This document shows, piece by piece, positions 36,386-46,021 of a DNA stretch of 64,000 bases. Below the pieces are notes generated by a model, which was not told the origin of the DNA, did not search any database, and saw nothing but the letters and a program-made list of their open reading frames with translations. Both the position numbers and the translations under genes were made by a program. The DNA comes from Paracoccus indicus (GTDB taxonomy: Bacteria; Pseudomonadota; Alphaproteobacteria; Rhodobacterales; Rhodobacteraceae). The stretch covers positions 62,001 to 126,000 of the forward strand of contig NZ_PYWA01000010.1 in assembly GCF_003056335.1 (NCBI RefSeq). The letters run 5' to 3'. The stretch's first letter is position 1, and each line of letters begins with the position of its first letter.

Positions 36386-38941
36386 ATGGCAAGTTGGCAG
36401 GCGAAACACCGCGATCCGCTGTTCGACCAGTCCACGCAGGCGGCCCTGGAACGGCGCGGCAAGGAATTGCTGGGTGCGGGGCTGATCCTGCTGGCGCTGC
36501 TGGTCGGCATGATGCTGGGCAGCTGGTCGGCGGACGATCCCAGCTTCCTCTCGGCGACCGATGCGCCCGCGCAGAACATGCTGGGCAGCTTCGGCGCCTA
36601 TGTCGCGGCCCCCTTGATGATGATCGCGGGCTATGGGTCCTGGATGCTGGTGACTGCCGCCGCCGTCTGGGGTCTGCGCCTGATGCTGCACAAGGGCGAG
36701 GAACGCCTGATGCGCGGCATCTTCACCCCCATCGCCGTCGCGCTGGTCTCGATCTATTGTAGCACGCTGACGCCGGGTCCGGAATGGCAGCAGAATTACG
36801 GCATGGGCGGCCATTTCGGCGACATGATCATGGGGGCCTTCCTGAACCTGCTGCCGATGAAGGCGCAGCTGGGCATCCGCCTGGCCGCGCTGATCGTGGC
36901 GGTGGCGACGGTCAGCGCCGGGGCCTTCGTCCTGGGCTTCAGCAAGGCCGAGCTGATGGCCCTCAGGTCGCGGTTCCTGCGCGGTCTGGCCACGGCGCTG
37001 CATCTGTCGCTGCGTGCCATCGACGGCGGTGCCGCGCTGATCCAGCGTCTGCGCCAACCGCGCACGGCCCAGGATCACCCCGGGCGGGTTGAACCCGCCC
37101 CGTCGCGGGCCCGCGCCACCCCTCCGGCCTTCCAGCTGGAAGAGGAAATGCCCGAGCCCGAGCTGATCGAGCGGGATTCCGATTACGAAGGCGATGCCCC
37201 CACCGACGAAGAGGTTCGTGGCCGCATCAGCGACGCGATCCGCAGTCATGCAACGAAATCCTCGGTCCTGAAGGCGGTGACGTCGAAGCTGGCCCGCGAC
37301 GGCGTTCCCGCGCAGGAAGATGCCGCACCCATGCCGCTGGACGAACCCGCGCCCCGCGTGGTGCCGAAGGCCGCCCCCAAGGCTGCCGCGACCATGACCG
37401 CGCGCGAACTGCCCGCCGAGGACAGCGCCAACGGCTATGAACGCCCGCCGCTGGACCTGCTGTCGATGCCCGATGCCGCTGATCAGGCCCCCATCTCGGA
37501 AGAGATGCTGATGGAGAACGCCCGCGCGCTGGAGGCGGTGCTGGACGATTACGGCGTCAAGGGCCAGATCACCGAGGTTCGCCCCGGCCCCGTCGTCACG
37601 CTCTACGAGCTGGAACCCGCGCCCGGTCTGAAGGCCAGCCGCGTGATCGGTCTGGCCGATGACATCGCCCGGTCGATGTCGGCCCTGTCGGCGCGTGTCA
37701 GCACGGTTCCGGGCCGCAGCGTCATCGGGATCGAACTGCCCAACGCCAAGCGCGAGAAGGTCGCCTTCCGCGAGATCCTGGCCAGCCGCGCCTTCAGCGA
37801 CGGCAAGCACCCGCTGCCCTTGGCCCTGGGCAAGGATATCGGCGGCGATCCCATCGTGGCGAACCTTGCCAAGATGCCCCACCTGCTGATCGCCGGGACC
37901 ACGGGTTCGGGCAAGTCGGTGGCCATCAACACGATGATCCTGTCGCTGCTCTACAAGCTGACGCCGGATGAATGCCGGCTGATCATGATCGACCCCAAGA
38001 TGCTGGAACTCTCCGTCTATGACGGCATCCCGCATCTGCTGTCCCCCGTCGTCACCGACCCCAAGAAGGCGGTCGTTGCCCTGAAGTGGGTCGTGGGCGA
38101 GATGGAGGACCGTTACCGCAAGATGTCCAAGATGGGCGTGCGCAACATCGAAGGCTATAACGGTCGCGTGGCAGAGGCCTTGGCCAAGGGCGAGATGTTC
38201 AAGCGCACCGTCCAGACCGGCTTCGACGAGGATACCGGCGACGCCATCTGGGAGACCGAGGAATTCCAGCCCGAGGCCTTCCCCTATATCGTCGTCGTCG
38301 TGGACGAGATGGCCGACCTGATGATGGTCGCGGGCAAGGAGATCGAGGCCTGCATCCAGCGTCTGGCGCAGATGGCCCGCGCCTCGGGCATCCACCTGAT
38401 CATGGCAACGCAGCGGCCTTCGGTCGATGTCATCACCGGCACGATCAAGGCGAACTTCCCGACGCGGGTCAGCTTCCAGGTGACCTCGAAGATCGACAGC
38501 CGCACTATCCTGGGTGAGCAGGGGGCCGAGCAGCTGCTGGGTCAGGGCGACATGCTGTACATGGGCAATGGCGCGCGCATCACCCGCATCCACGGTCCCT
38601 TCGTCAGCGACGAAGAGGTCGAGGAGATCGTGAACCACCTGAAATCCTTCGGTCCGCCCAGCTACAAATCCGGCGTGGTCGAGGGCCCCGAGGATGACAA
38701 GGCCGATAATATCGACGCGGTTCTGGGTCTGGGTGGCGGCGACAATGGCGACGATGCGCTTTACGATCAGGCCGTGATGATCGTGGCCAAGGACCGCAAG
38801 TGTTCCACCAGCTATATCCAGCGCAAGCTGGCGATCGGCTATAACAAGGCCGCGCGGCTTGTCGAGCAGATGGAGGATCAGGGCGTCGTTTCACCTGCCA
38901 ACCACGTGGGCAAGCGCGAGGTTCTGGTGCCCGAAGTCTGA
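36386..38941 (+). CDS. ftsK: DNA translocase FtsK
   Basis: Septal DNA pump that clears and resolves chromosome termini. It has 851 residues. Four N-terminal membrane helices (about 25-190) are followed by an acidic linker and the motor domain: Walker [15 protein letters not shown] at about residue 505, Walker [14 protein letters not shown], and the winged-helix gamma domain at the end ([22 protein letters not shown]), which reads KOPS sequences. The linker is shorter than in E. coli FtsK, as in many alphaproteobacteria. ATG 36386 is preceded by GGGAGGGGATGAG. Confidence 0.96.
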   Translation: MASWQAKHRDPLFDQSTQAALERRGKELLGAGLILLALLVGMMLGSWSADDPSFLSATDAPAQNMLGSFGAYVAAPLMMIAGYGSWMLVTAAAVWGLRLMLHKGEERLMRGIFTPIAVALVSIYCSTLTPGPEWQQNYGMGGHFGDMIMGAFLNLLPMKAQLGIRLAALIVAVATVSAGAFVLGFSKAELMALRSRFLRGLATALHLSLRAIDGGAALIQRLRQPRTAQDHPGRVEPAPSRARATPPAFQLEEEMPEPELIERDSDYEGDAPTDEEVRGRISDAIRSHATKSSVLKAVTSKLARDGVPAQEDAAPMPLDEPAPRVVPKAAPKAAATMTARELPAEDSANGYERPPLDLLSMPDAADQAPISEEMLMENARALEAVLDDYGVKGQITEVRPGPVVTLYELEPAPGLKASRVIGLADDIARSMSALSARVSTVPGRSVIGIELPNAKREKVAFREILASRAFSDGKHPLPLALGKDIGGDPIVANLAKMPHLLIAGTTGSGKSVAINTMILSLLYKLTPDECRLIMIDPKMLELSVYDGIPHLLSPVVTDPKKAVVALKWVVGEMEDRYRKMSKMGVRNIEGYNGRVAEALAKGEMFKRTVQTGFDEDTGDAIWETEEFQPEAFPYIVVVVDEMADLMMVAGKEIEACIQRLAQMARASGIHLIMATQRPSVDVITGTIKANFPTRVSFQVTSKIDSRTILGEQGAEQLLGQGDMLYMGNGARITRIHGPFVSDEEVEEIVNHLKSFGPPSYKSGVVEGPEDDKADNIDAVLGLGGGDNGDDALYDQAVMIVAKDRKCSTSYIQRKLAIGYNKAARLVEQMEDQGVVSPANHVGKREVLVPEV

Positions 38942-38959
38942 GGCACCGTCAGGAACGAC

Positions 38960-39637
38960 ATGACACTCTGGAACCTGCATTTCCTGAACGCGCGTCACGC
39001 CGTGACGCGCCACATGGCCGAGATCCGTGGGGCTGCCAAGCAGGCGGTCGCGTTGACGGGTCAGCATGCGGATCTGCCGCGGTTCGATCTGGTGATCCGT
39101 GCCCTTCCCGGGGGCGGCATTCCCGATTGGGGCGTCGGTGGTCATGCGCCATCGCCGGGCATCATCGAGGTGACGCTGAACCCTGACCGCTTCTCCGAGG
39201 AGCATCTGATCCGCACGCTGGTTCACGAGATGCATCACCTGATCCGATGGGACGGGCCGGGCTATGGCAAGTCGCTTGGCGCGGCGCTGGTCAGCGAGGG
39301 GCTGGCCGGGCATTTCGTGCTGCAGGTTCTGGGCGGCAGGCCGGACCCGTGGGATGCGGTTCGCCCGGCCTCGGTCGTGGCGCGTCAGGCGATGAATGAA
39401 TGGGCGCGGTTGGATTACGATCATGCGCGCTGGTTCTTCGGGCGCGGTGATCTGCGCAAATGGACCGGCTATGGTCTGGGGCACAGGCTGATCGCCGAGC
39501 ATCTTACATCATCCCCCGAGGATGATGCCGCATCACTGGCCTTGGCGCCCGCCGATGCCTTTCGTCCCGCGATGCGGCGCCTGCTGGCGACCGAGGGGGA
39601 GGAGGGCGAAACCGGGAATGAGGGCGGCGAAAGCTGA
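38960..39637 (+). CDS. DUF2268-like putative zinc-dependent protease
   Basis: A 225-residue protein with a zincin motif H89-E90-MH-H93 (LVHEMHHLIRWDG) and a downstream Glu in LVSEGLAGHF (E113), the pattern of DUF2268 putative zinc proteases. No signal peptide is seen, so it should be cytoplasmic. The tail is acidic (ATEGEEGETGNEGGES). It follows ftsK by 18 bp. The substrate is unknown. A palindromic repeat (39653-39708) lies between its stop and the convergent rhomboid gene. Confidence 0.8.
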   Translation: MTLWNLHFLNARHAVTRHMAEIRGAAKQAVALTGQHADLPRFDLVIRALPGGGIPDWGVGGHAPSPGIIEVTLNPDRFSEEHLIRTLVHEMHHLIRWDGPGYGKSLGAALVSEGLAGHFVLQVLGGRPDPWDAVRPASVVARQAMNEWARLDYDHARWFFGRGDLRKWTGYGLGHRLIAEHLTSSPEDDAASLALAPADAFRPAMRRLLATEGEEGETGNEGGES

Positions 39638-39652
39638 TTGCGTCCCGCGCGC

Positions 39653-39708
39653 GCCGGGGGGCTTTGCGCCCCCCGGACCCCCCGCAGGGTATTTTCGCAA
39701 CCAGGAAG
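39653..39708 (+). repeat. GC-rich palindromic intergenic repeat, copy B
   Basis: A CGGGGGGC/GCCCCCCG inverted repeat is followed by GACCCCCC, GGGTATTTT, CAACC and GGAAG, the same block order as copies at 1497-1543 and 56407-56451. It fills the space between convergent genes, and its hairpin could stop transcription on the plus strand, because GTATTTT follows the stem. Confidence 0.75.
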
Positions 39709-39713
39709 TCTGC

Positions 39714-40331
39714 TCAGCCCTTGCGCAGGCCGAGCGCCAGGCCGATCAGCAGCCCTGCAGCAGCGCCGCCCAGATGCGCCTGCCAGGCGATCGAGGGCAT
39801 CATCACCGTCAGCGCGACGTTCAGCAGCAGGATCAGCCCGACGGATCGGATCAGGGGCGCCAGCGGTTTGTGGCGGCGGGTCAGGTTGACGGTGGCATAG
39901 CCGACCAAGGCACCCGCGAGGCCGAAGACCGCGCCCGACGCGCCGATCATCGGGCCGGCCTGCGGTTGCATCAGTGCGAACAACAGCCCCGCCGCGATCT
40001 GGCAGGTCAGATAGGTCAGCGCCATCGCCCGTGATCCGATCATCCGGGTCAGCTCTCGCGCGATGGCCACCAGCGAGATCATGTTCATCGCCAGGTGCAG
40101 CATGCCGTCGTGCAGCAGCCCGTAGGTCAGGAACATCGTCACGCCCTGGGCGGGATAGAGCCCGACGCCCTGCATCAGCAGCGGCGACCAGAAGGCGCCC
40201 AGCATGAAGGCCGCGGGACGCAGCTGGGGATAGCCTGCCAGATCGGCGAGGGTGAGGACCGCCTCGGCCGCGATGCAGAGGACGATCAGCGCCCGCACCC
40301 AGAGGGGCAGGCGATGTCCGGTGTCAGTCAT
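39714..40331 (-). CDS. Rhomboid-family intramembrane serine protease
   Basis: A 205-residue membrane protease with six helices. The catalytic pair is S132 in [11 protein letters not shown] and H186 in [17 protein letters not shown] in the second helix is the usual HxxxN element. It cleaves membrane-anchored proteins; the substrates are unknown. Its ATG lies inside the 3' end of the Trm112 gene (8-bp overlap), so it is translationally coupled with the Trm112-LON genes. Confidence 0.93.
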   Translation of the reverse strand: MTDTGHRLPLWVRALIVLCIAAEAVLTLADLAGYPQLRPAAFMLGAFWSPLLMQGVGLYPAQGVTMFLTYGLLHDGMLHLAMNMISLVAIARELTRMIGSRAMALTYLTCQIAAGLLFALMQPQAGPMIGASGAVFGLAGALVGYATVNLTRRHKPLAPLIRSVGLILLLNVALTVMMPSIAWQAHLGGAAAGLLIGLALGLRKG

Positions 40332-40512
40332 CGGCGCGGATCTGGCGGGCCTCGTCGATCAGCATGATCGGGATGCCTGCGCGGATCGGGAAGGCCAGCC
40401 CTGCGGCGCTGGAGACCAGTTCCTGCCGTTCGGCGTCGTAGTGCAGGGTCGTATGGGTCACCGGGCAGACCAGCGCCTCGAGCATGTGGCGGTCGTAGTC
40501 GGATTGGGTCAT
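40324..40512 (-). CDS. Trm112-family (YcaR-like) protein
   Basis: A 62-residue protein with the Trm112 core [17 protein letters not shown] and [18 protein letters not shown]. Eukaryotic Trm112 activates methyltransferases; bacterial forms are small zinc-ribbon-like proteins with unclear partners. Only one cysteine of the usual set is present, so it may not bind zinc. It overlaps LON by 4 bp (ATGA) and rhomboid by 8 bp. Confidence 0.9.
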   Translation of the reverse strand: MTQSDYDRHMLEALVCPVTHTTLHYDAERQELVSSAAGLAFPIRAGIPIMLIDEARQIRADD

Positions 40513-41135
40513 TGCAGGCGTTCCTCGGGTTCGTCGCCGCGCAGGGCGAATTCGATCAGGCCGACCAGCAGTTCGCGGCGGTCGACCAGAGTGGGGGATT
40601 CGAGCAGCGCCTGCTTGTCGCCATGCGACAGGGGCAGCATCATCGAGAGGGAATTGATCAGCAGTTCATCCTCGGCCTGGGCGGCGGCGTCCCAATCGGT
40701 CGAGAGGTCGCGGCTTTCCATGTAGCGGGCCAGCAGGTCGAAGAGCGCCTGCCGGTCCATGCCGGGATCATGTTCGGGCTGGCCGCGGTCGCGCGCGAAG
40801 GACGACCAATCCACTTGCGCCTGCAGGTAGGGGGCGAAGCTGTCCTGCACGTCCAGCAGGCGGAACCGCGAGATTGCGCCAAGCGAGATCATCATCCGCC
40901 CGTCGTCGTTTTCGTTGAAGGACACGATGCGCCCCGCGCAGCCGATGGCCGAAAGGCCGTCAGCCTCGGGCTGGACCATGCCGATCATGCGGTGGCCGGT
41001 CTTCAGCGTATCCTCGATCATCTGCAGATAGCGGGGTTCGAAGATATGCAGCGGCAGGCGCGAACGCGGCATCAGCACTGCCCCCGGCAAGGGGAACAGC
41101 GCGATGCGGTCGGGCAGATCGAGGCGCAGCGGCAT
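40509..41135 (-). CDS. LON substrate-binding-domain protein
   Basis: A 208-residue protein that consists only of the LON N-terminal domain ([53 protein letters not shown]). There is no AAA or protease domain, so it is not a protease. Such stand-alone proteins may act as adaptors or chaperones. It lies 3 bp below the CnoX-like gene; both may handle damaged proteins. The operon order is cnoX, LON, trm112, rhomboid. Confidence 0.92.
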   Translation of the reverse strand: MPLRLDLPDRIALFPLPGAVLMPRSRLPLHIFEPRYLQMIEDTLKTGHRMIGMVQPEADGLSAIGCAGRIVSFNENDDGRMMISLGAISRFRLLDVQDSFAPYLQAQVDWSSFARDRGQPEHDPGMDRQALFDLLARYMESRDLSTDWDAAAQAEDELLINSLSMMLPLSHGDKQALLESPTLVDRRELLVGLIEFALRGDEPEERLQ

Positions 41136-41138
41136 CGA

Positions 41139-42053
41139 TCAGGCGAAGATCATCGAGGAAAGGCGGCGGCGACCCTTCTGCGCCACAGGGTCCTTGCCCG
41201 GCAGACTGTCGAAGATGGTGATCAGCTGGGCCTTGGCGGCACCCTCGTTCCAGTCGCGATCCAGACGGAAGCTTTCCAGCAGGATATCGATGGCCTGTTC
41301 GACCTGCCCTGCGGCATGCAGGGCCTGAGCCAGTTCCAACCGGGCCTGCTGATCGGCGGGGTCGGCATCGACGCGCGCCTGCAGGTCGTCCAGCGGGCCT
41401 GCGCTTTCGGCCTGCTGGGCCAGTTGCAGCTGGGCGCGGGCGGCCTCGACGGGGTTCGAACCAGCGATGGCGGGGGGGACCTGCGTCAGGGTGGCCGCCG
41501 CCGCCGCGTGATCGCCTGCGGCCAAATGGGCGCGGATCAGACCGCCCCATGCCTCGGGGCTGTCGGGCAATTCGCCGATGATGGCGGTGAAGGTCTCGAT
41601 GGCATCGGGGATTTCATTGTCCAGAACCATCTGTTCGGCTGCGGCGATGGCATCGGCCAGACCGCCATCGTCGCCGCCCATTTCGGCCAGCTTGTCGACG
41701 AACTGCTTGATCTGGCTTTGCGGGATGGCACCTTGGAAGGCATCGACCGGCTGGCCCTTGAAGAAGGCATAGACGGTGGGCAGCGATTGCACCTGCAGCT
41801 GCCCCAGGATCGCCTGGTTTTCGTCGGCATTGACCTTGGCCATGCGGACGCGGCCCTTGTGGCGGGCGACCTCGGCTTCCAGCATCGGGCCAAGCGTCTT
41901 GCAGGGGCCGCACCAGGGCGCCCAGAAGTCGACGATGACCGGCACCTCCATCGAGGCCTCGACGACCTCCTTCATGAAGTCAGCCTGCGACACGTCCTTG
42001 ATGAAGTCATCGGTCTGGGGTGCGTTGCCGGCACCATCGAAAAGCATTGTCAT
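41139..42053 (-). CDS. CnoX-like thioredoxin with tetratricopeptide domain
   Basis: A 304-residue protein: thioredoxin domain (about 20-125) with active site WAPWC48GPC51K, then a helical TPR-like region (about 135-304) with repeats such as PADQQARLELAQALHAAGQ. This matches YbbN/CnoX, a chaperedoxin that holds and shields unfolded proteins from oxidation. E. coli CnoX lacks a full CxxC; here both cysteines are present, so it may be redox-active. ATG 42053 has GGGGA 5 nt upstream; the open frame extending further upstream has no supporting start. Confidence 0.92.
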   Translation of the reverse strand: MTMLFDGAGNAPQTDDFIKDVSQADFMKEVVEASMEVPVIVDFWAPWCGPCKTLGPMLEAEVARHKGRVRMAKVNADENQAILGQLQVQSLPTVYAFFKGQPVDAFQGAIPQSQIKQFVDKLAEMGGDDGGLADAIAAAEQMVLDNEIPDAIETFTAIIGELPDSPEAWGGLIRAHLAAGDHAAAAATLTQVPPAIAGSNPVEAARAQLQLAQQAESAGPLDDLQARVDADPADQQARLELAQALHAAGQVEQAIDILLESFRLDRDWNEGAAKAQLITIFDSLPGKDPVAQKGRRRLSSMIFA

Positions 42054-42194
42054 CTTGTCCCCGGTCATTCGGTTCGCGTGGTTGCGCCTAATATGGGGGG
42101 TGAAGGCGTTGAACAAAAGGGCGGATTGCGCGTTACGACCCCGACGCGCCCTCACGGGCATGTGACGAAAACGACCAGGAGAATGGGGAACCGG

Positions 42195-43697
42195 ATGAGC
42201 GAAACCACAGAAACCACGCGGGAGCTGCCTCCGCTGCATCTGGCATTGCTGCCGATCGTGCTGACATTGGGGCTGCTGGCGATCCAGCTGTTCTATTACG
42301 GCGATTTCACGCCGCATATCCCGCTGGTGCTGGGGCTGGCCATCACCGGTCTGCTGGGTGTCATGCGCGGCCAGAAGTGGATGGACATCCGCGAGGGCGT
42401 CTTTCACGTCATTCATGTATCCATGCCATCGCTCTCGGTGCTGATCGTCGTGGGCATGATCATCGGGGTCTGGATCGCATCGGGCACGGTGCCGACGCTG
42501 ATCTATTACGGGCTGACCCTGTTGAACCCGCAGATATTCCTGGCGGCGGCGATGATCCTCTGTGCGGTGGTTTCGCTGTCCCTGGGGACCAGCTGGGGGA
42601 CGGTCGGGACCATTGGCGTCGCGCTGATGGGCATCGGCGCGGGCTTCGGCATTCCGCCCTATTGGACGGCAGGGGCCATCGTCTCCGGTGCCTTCTTCGG
42701 CGACAAGGTCTCGCCCCTGTCGGATACGACGAACCTGGCCCCGGCGGTCACGGGCGTGAACATCTTCGATCACATCAAGAACATGCTGCCGACGACCGTG
42801 CCTGCCATGCTGATCGCCTTGGCCGTCTATCTGGTGGCGGGATATTCGCTGATCACCCCTGCAGCCACCAGCTTCGAGCGGATCGAGGCCATCACCGACA
42901 CCCTGTCGGCGCAGTTCACACTCGGCATCATCCCGTTGATCCCCGCGCTTGTCGTGGTCGCGCTGGCCATTGCCAAGCGTCCGCCGCTGCCGTCGCTGTT
43001 CACCGGCGTGCTGCTGGGCGCCATCGTCGCGATCTTCCTGCAGGGCGCGGGGCTGCATGACGTCTTCAGCTATGCGCAATCGGGCTATTCGATCGAAACC
43101 GGCGTCGCCGATATCGACAGCCTGTTGAATGCGGGTGGCATCCAGTCGATGATGTGGACGATCTCGTTGATGCTGATCGCACTAGGTTTCGGTGGCGCGC
43201 TGGAACGCACCGGTTGCCTTGAATCGATCATCAACGCCATCATCAGCCGCGTCACCAGCTTTTCCGCCGTGCAAAGCAGCGCCATCGCGACGGCCTTCGC
43301 CACCAACGTCGTGGCGGGCGACCCCTATATCTCGATCGCGCTGCCGGGGCGGATGTATGCGCCCCTTTACCGCGGCATGGGCTATTCGACGCTGAACCTG
43401 TCCCGCGCGGTCGAAGAGGGCGGCACCCTGATGTCGCCGCTGATCCCGTGGAACGCGGGCGGGGCCTTCGTCATCACGGCACTGTCGCTGAACATCATGG
43501 GCGGCGATCTGACCAACCTGTTGTATATCCCGCTGGCCTTCGCCTGCTGGACGGCGCCGGTGATCGGTATCCTTTATGCGCTGACGGGATGGTTCTCGCC
43601 CCGCGCCACGGATGAGGAACGTCAGGACTGGGATCGCCAGGACGAAGATGTCCTGGACCTTGAAGGTCACGCCCTGAGCGACGAGACCACGGCCTGA
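42195..43697 (+). CDS. nhaC: Na+/H+ antiporter, NhaC family
   Basis: A 500-residue integral membrane protein with about twelve helices. NhaC features include LGTSWGTVGTIGVALMGIG, GAIVSGAFFGDKVSPLSDTTNLAPAVTGVNIFDHI and AVEEGGTLMSPLIPWN. It exchanges sodium for protons at the inner membrane in sodium or alkaline stress; some relatives carry malate or lactate. ATG 42195 with GGGGAA 6 nt upstream is chosen over ATG 42183. A strong terminator follows directly. It is divergent from the CnoX gene (141 bp). Confidence 0.9.
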   Translation: MSETTETTRELPPLHLALLPIVLTLGLLAIQLFYYGDFTPHIPLVLGLAITGLLGVMRGQKWMDIREGVFHVIHVSMPSLSVLIVVGMIIGVWIASGTVPTLIYYGLTLLNPQIFLAAAMILCAVVSLSLGTSWGTVGTIGVALMGIGAGFGIPPYWTAGAIVSGAFFGDKVSPLSDTTNLAPAVTGVNIFDHIKNMLPTTVPAMLIALAVYLVAGYSLITPAATSFERIEAITDTLSAQFTLGIIPLIPALVVVALAIAKRPPLPSLFTGVLLGAIVAIFLQGAGLHDVFSYAQSGYSIETGVADIDSLLNAGGIQSMMWTISLMLIALGFGGALERTGCLESIINAIISRVTSFSAVQSSAIATAFATNVVAGDPYISIALPGRMYAPLYRGMGYSTLNLSRAVEEGGTLMSPLIPWNAGGAFVITALSLNIMGGDLTNLLYIPLAFACWTAPVIGILYALTGWFSPRATDEERQDWDRQDEDVLDLEGHALSDETTA

Positions 43698-43703
43698 CGA
43701 CCG

Positions 43704-43734
43704 CGCCGCCCCCGCATCCGGGGGCGGCGTTTTT
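43704..43734 (+). terminator. Intrinsic terminator after nhaC
   Basis: Perfect 10-bp arms CGCCGCCCCC (43704-43713) and GGGGGCGGCG (43720-43729) with loop GCATCC, followed by TTTTT (43730-43734). It lies 7 bp past the nhaC stop, and its T tract touches the xthA stop on the other strand. Confidence 0.93.
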
Positions 43735-44519
43735 CACAGATCGAAGCTGGCCAGCACCGGGACGTGGTCGCTTGGCTGTTCCCATCCCCGGACGGGGCGC
43801 AGCACGCGGCTGCCATGGGCGGCCTGCGCGATGTCGCGGGTGGCCCAGATGTGGTCCAGGCGCCGCCCCTTGTCGGCCCCGTCCCAATCCTTTGCACGAT
43901 AGCTCCACCACGAATAGAGCAGCCCCTGCGGGATGTCCTGACGGGTCACATCGACCCAATCGCCAGCCGCCTGCGCGGTCAGCAGATGCTCGACCTCGAT
44001 GGGGGTGTGGCTGACGACCTTCAACAGCTTCTTGTGCGACCAGACGTCGTCCTCGCGCGGGGCGATGTTGAAATCGCCGACCATGATCGATTTCTCGGGG
44101 CGGTCGGCGTGGAAGACGTCGCGCATCTCGGTCAGGAAATCCAGCTTCTGGCCGAACTTCTCGTTCACCTCGCGGTCCGCGACGTCGCCGCCCGCGGGGA
44201 TGTACATGTTGTGGATGGTGACGCCGTTCTCCATCCGCGCGGCGACATGGCGGGCATGGCCCAGCCCGACGTAATCGCGGTCGCCCGCATCGGTGATCGG
44301 CAGGCGCGACAGGATCGCCACGCCGTTGTAGCCCTTCTGCCCGCGCGCGACCATGTAGTTGTATCCAAGCGCGCGGAACTGCTCGACCGGGATCAGTTCG
44401 ACGGGCGATTTGCATTCCTGCAGGCACAGCACATCGGGGGCTTCCTCGGCCAGGAAGCGGGCGACCAGCCCCTCGCGCAGGCGGACCGAGTTGATGTTCC
44501 AGGTGGCGATGGTGAACAT
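43734..44519 (-). CDS. xthA: Exodeoxyribonuclease III
   Basis: AP endonuclease and 3'-5' exonuclease of base-excision repair, 261 residues. Family motifs: ATWNINSVRLRE, LCLQECKSP (metal Glu), NMYIPAGG, MVGDFNIAP (catalytic Asp/Asn), GRRLDHIWAT and PSDHVPVLASF (catalytic His). ATG 44519 is the natural start; the frame extends upstream to 44582 without a ribosome site. It is divergent from the MFS transporter gene. Confidence 0.95.
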   Translation of the reverse strand: MFTIATWNINSVRLREGLVARFLAEEAPDVLCLQECKSPVELIPVEQFRALGYNYMVARGQKGYNGVAILSRLPITDAGDRDYVGLGHARHVAARMENGVTIHNMYIPAGGDVADREVNEKFGQKLDFLTEMRDVFHADRPEKSIMVGDFNIAPREDDVWSHKKLLKVVSHTPIEVEHLLTAQAAGDWVDVTRQDIPQGLLYSWWSYRAKDWDGADKGRRLDHIWATRDIAQAAHGSRVLRPVRGWEQPSDHVPVLASFDL

Positions 44520-44646
44520 TGCGGCGCTCCTTTGCGGTTCGGGCCGGACCCTAGCGGCGGGTCCGCATCCTGTCGAGGTCAAGGCTTGCCATGTGCGCCC
44601 CTGCCGCTATGCAAGAACCCACAGAGGGGAAACGGGGGATATCGAC

Positions 44647-45963
44647 ATGAAACTGACCATAGACGAGGCCTTGACGCGCGGCGGGACCGGGCTGTTCCAA
44701 TGGCGGCTGCTGTGCATCTTCGGGCTGGTCTGGGCGGCGGATGCCATGCAGGTCATCGCGGTGGGTTTTGCATGGCCCTCGGTCGCGGCGACCTTCGGGC
44801 TGGACCGCGTGACGGCGCTGAACATCGGGACGGTGTTCTTCATGGGCATGTTCGTAGGCGCCTTCGCCTTCGGCAGGCTGGCCGACCGCGTGGGCCGCAA
44901 ATGGGTGCTGATCGCCACCGTGGCGATGGATGCGGTCTTTGGCCTCGCCTCGGTCATGGCGGGCGACTTCACGGTCCTGCTGATCCTGCGCTTCCTGACG
45001 GGCGTGGCGGTGGGCGGCACGCTGCCCGTGGATTACGCCATGATGGCCGAGTTTCTGCCGCCCCGCTCGCGCGGTCGCTGGCTGGTCTGGCTTGAGGGCT
45101 TCTGGGCCATCGGCACCATCGTCGTTGCCCTGACCGCATGGGCCGCCGCCAGCATGGGCGCCGAGGCCCCCTGGCGCTGGATCTTCTTCGTGGCCGCCGT
45201 CCCGGCGCTGATCGGTTTCGGCCTGCGCTTCTGGATCCCGGAATCGCCGATGTACTTGGTCCGCAAGGGCCGCCAGGCCGAGGCGCGCACCGTCATCAAC
45301 CGCATCCTGCGCATCAACGGTGCCTCGCCCCTGCCCGATGACGCGCATCTGCAGGCGGCGCAGGTGCCCTCGGGCAGCGCGACCTCGATCCTGTCCGAGC
45401 CGCTGCGCCGGTCCACCATCGGCGTGATGGCGGTCTGGTTCCTGGTATCGCTGTCCTATTACGGCGTCTTCATCTGGGTGCCGGGGCAGCTGGCCAGCGA
45501 AGGCTTCGGCTTCGTGCGCGGTTACGGCTTCCTGGTCATCCTGGCGCTGGCGCAGATCCCCGGATACGCGCTGGCCGCTTGGGGGGTCGAGGCCGTGGGC
45601 CGTCGCCCAACGCTGGCGGGCTTCCTGCTGCTCAGCGCGGCGGGATGCTTCCTGTTCACCATGGCCGGCGGCACGGCGATGGTCGCCGCATCCCTGATTA
45701 TCATGAGCTTTGCCCTGCTGGGCACCTGGGGCGCGCTTTATGCCTTCACGCCCGAGCTGTACCCAACCCATCTGCGCGGAACCGGCATGGGCACCGCCAG
45801 CGCCGTCGCGCGTCTTGGCGGCATTCTGGCACCCAGCCTGCTGGCCTTTGTCTTCACCCGCAGCTTCACGCTGGCCATCGGGCTTTTCGCGCTGCTGCTG
45901 GTGCTGGCGGCGGCGGCGCTGCTGCTGATCCGCACCGAGACCCGCGACCGCGCCATCGGCTGA
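44647..45963 (+). CDS. MFS transporter (sugar/aromatic-acid porter-like)
   Basis: A 438-residue, twelve-helix major facilitator. Loop 2-3 motif GRLADRVGRKWV, the PESPMYLVRKGRQ motif after helix 6, and GRRPTLAG and ELYPTHLRGTGMG in the second half resemble sugar porters and the SV2/niacin or aromatic acid symporters. The substrate is unknown. A GGGGGA site lies 8 nt upstream of ATG 44647. A transcript could continue into the glutathionyl-hydroquinone reductase gene 58 bp downstream, a possible link to quinones or aromatics. Confidence 0.88.
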   Translation: MKLTIDEALTRGGTGLFQWRLLCIFGLVWAADAMQVIAVGFAWPSVAATFGLDRVTALNIGTVFFMGMFVGAFAFGRLADRVGRKWVLIATVAMDAVFGLASVMAGDFTVLLILRFLTGVAVGGTLPVDYAMMAEFLPPRSRGRWLVWLEGFWAIGTIVVALTAWAAASMGAEAPWRWIFFVAAVPALIGFGLRFWIPESPMYLVRKGRQAEARTVINRILRINGASPLPDDAHLQAAQVPSGSATSILSEPLRRSTIGVMAVWFLVSLSYYGVFIWVPGQLASEGFGFVRGYGFLVILALAQIPGYALAAWGVEAVGRRPTLAGFLLLSAAGCFLFTMAGGTAMVAASLIIMSFALLGTWGALYAFTPELYPTHLRGTGMGTASAVARLGGILAPSLLAFVFTRSFTLAIGLFALLLVLAAAALLLIRTETRDRAIG

Positions 45964-46021
45964 GGGTCGGAACGGAACGATGCGCCATCCGTTGGCGCAT
46001 CACAGCAGGAAAGGACATGGC

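Noticed and set aside
39638-39713. Insertion-sequence end or attachment site in the short GC-rich gap
   Set aside because: No transposase, target duplication or integrase is nearby, and the same sequence occurs elsewhere as a palindromic repeat.
41139-43079. N-terminal extension of about 340 residues on the CnoX-like protein
   Set aside because: The extra part is antisense to nhaC and low-complexity. The thioredoxin protein has a good ribosome site at ATG 42053.
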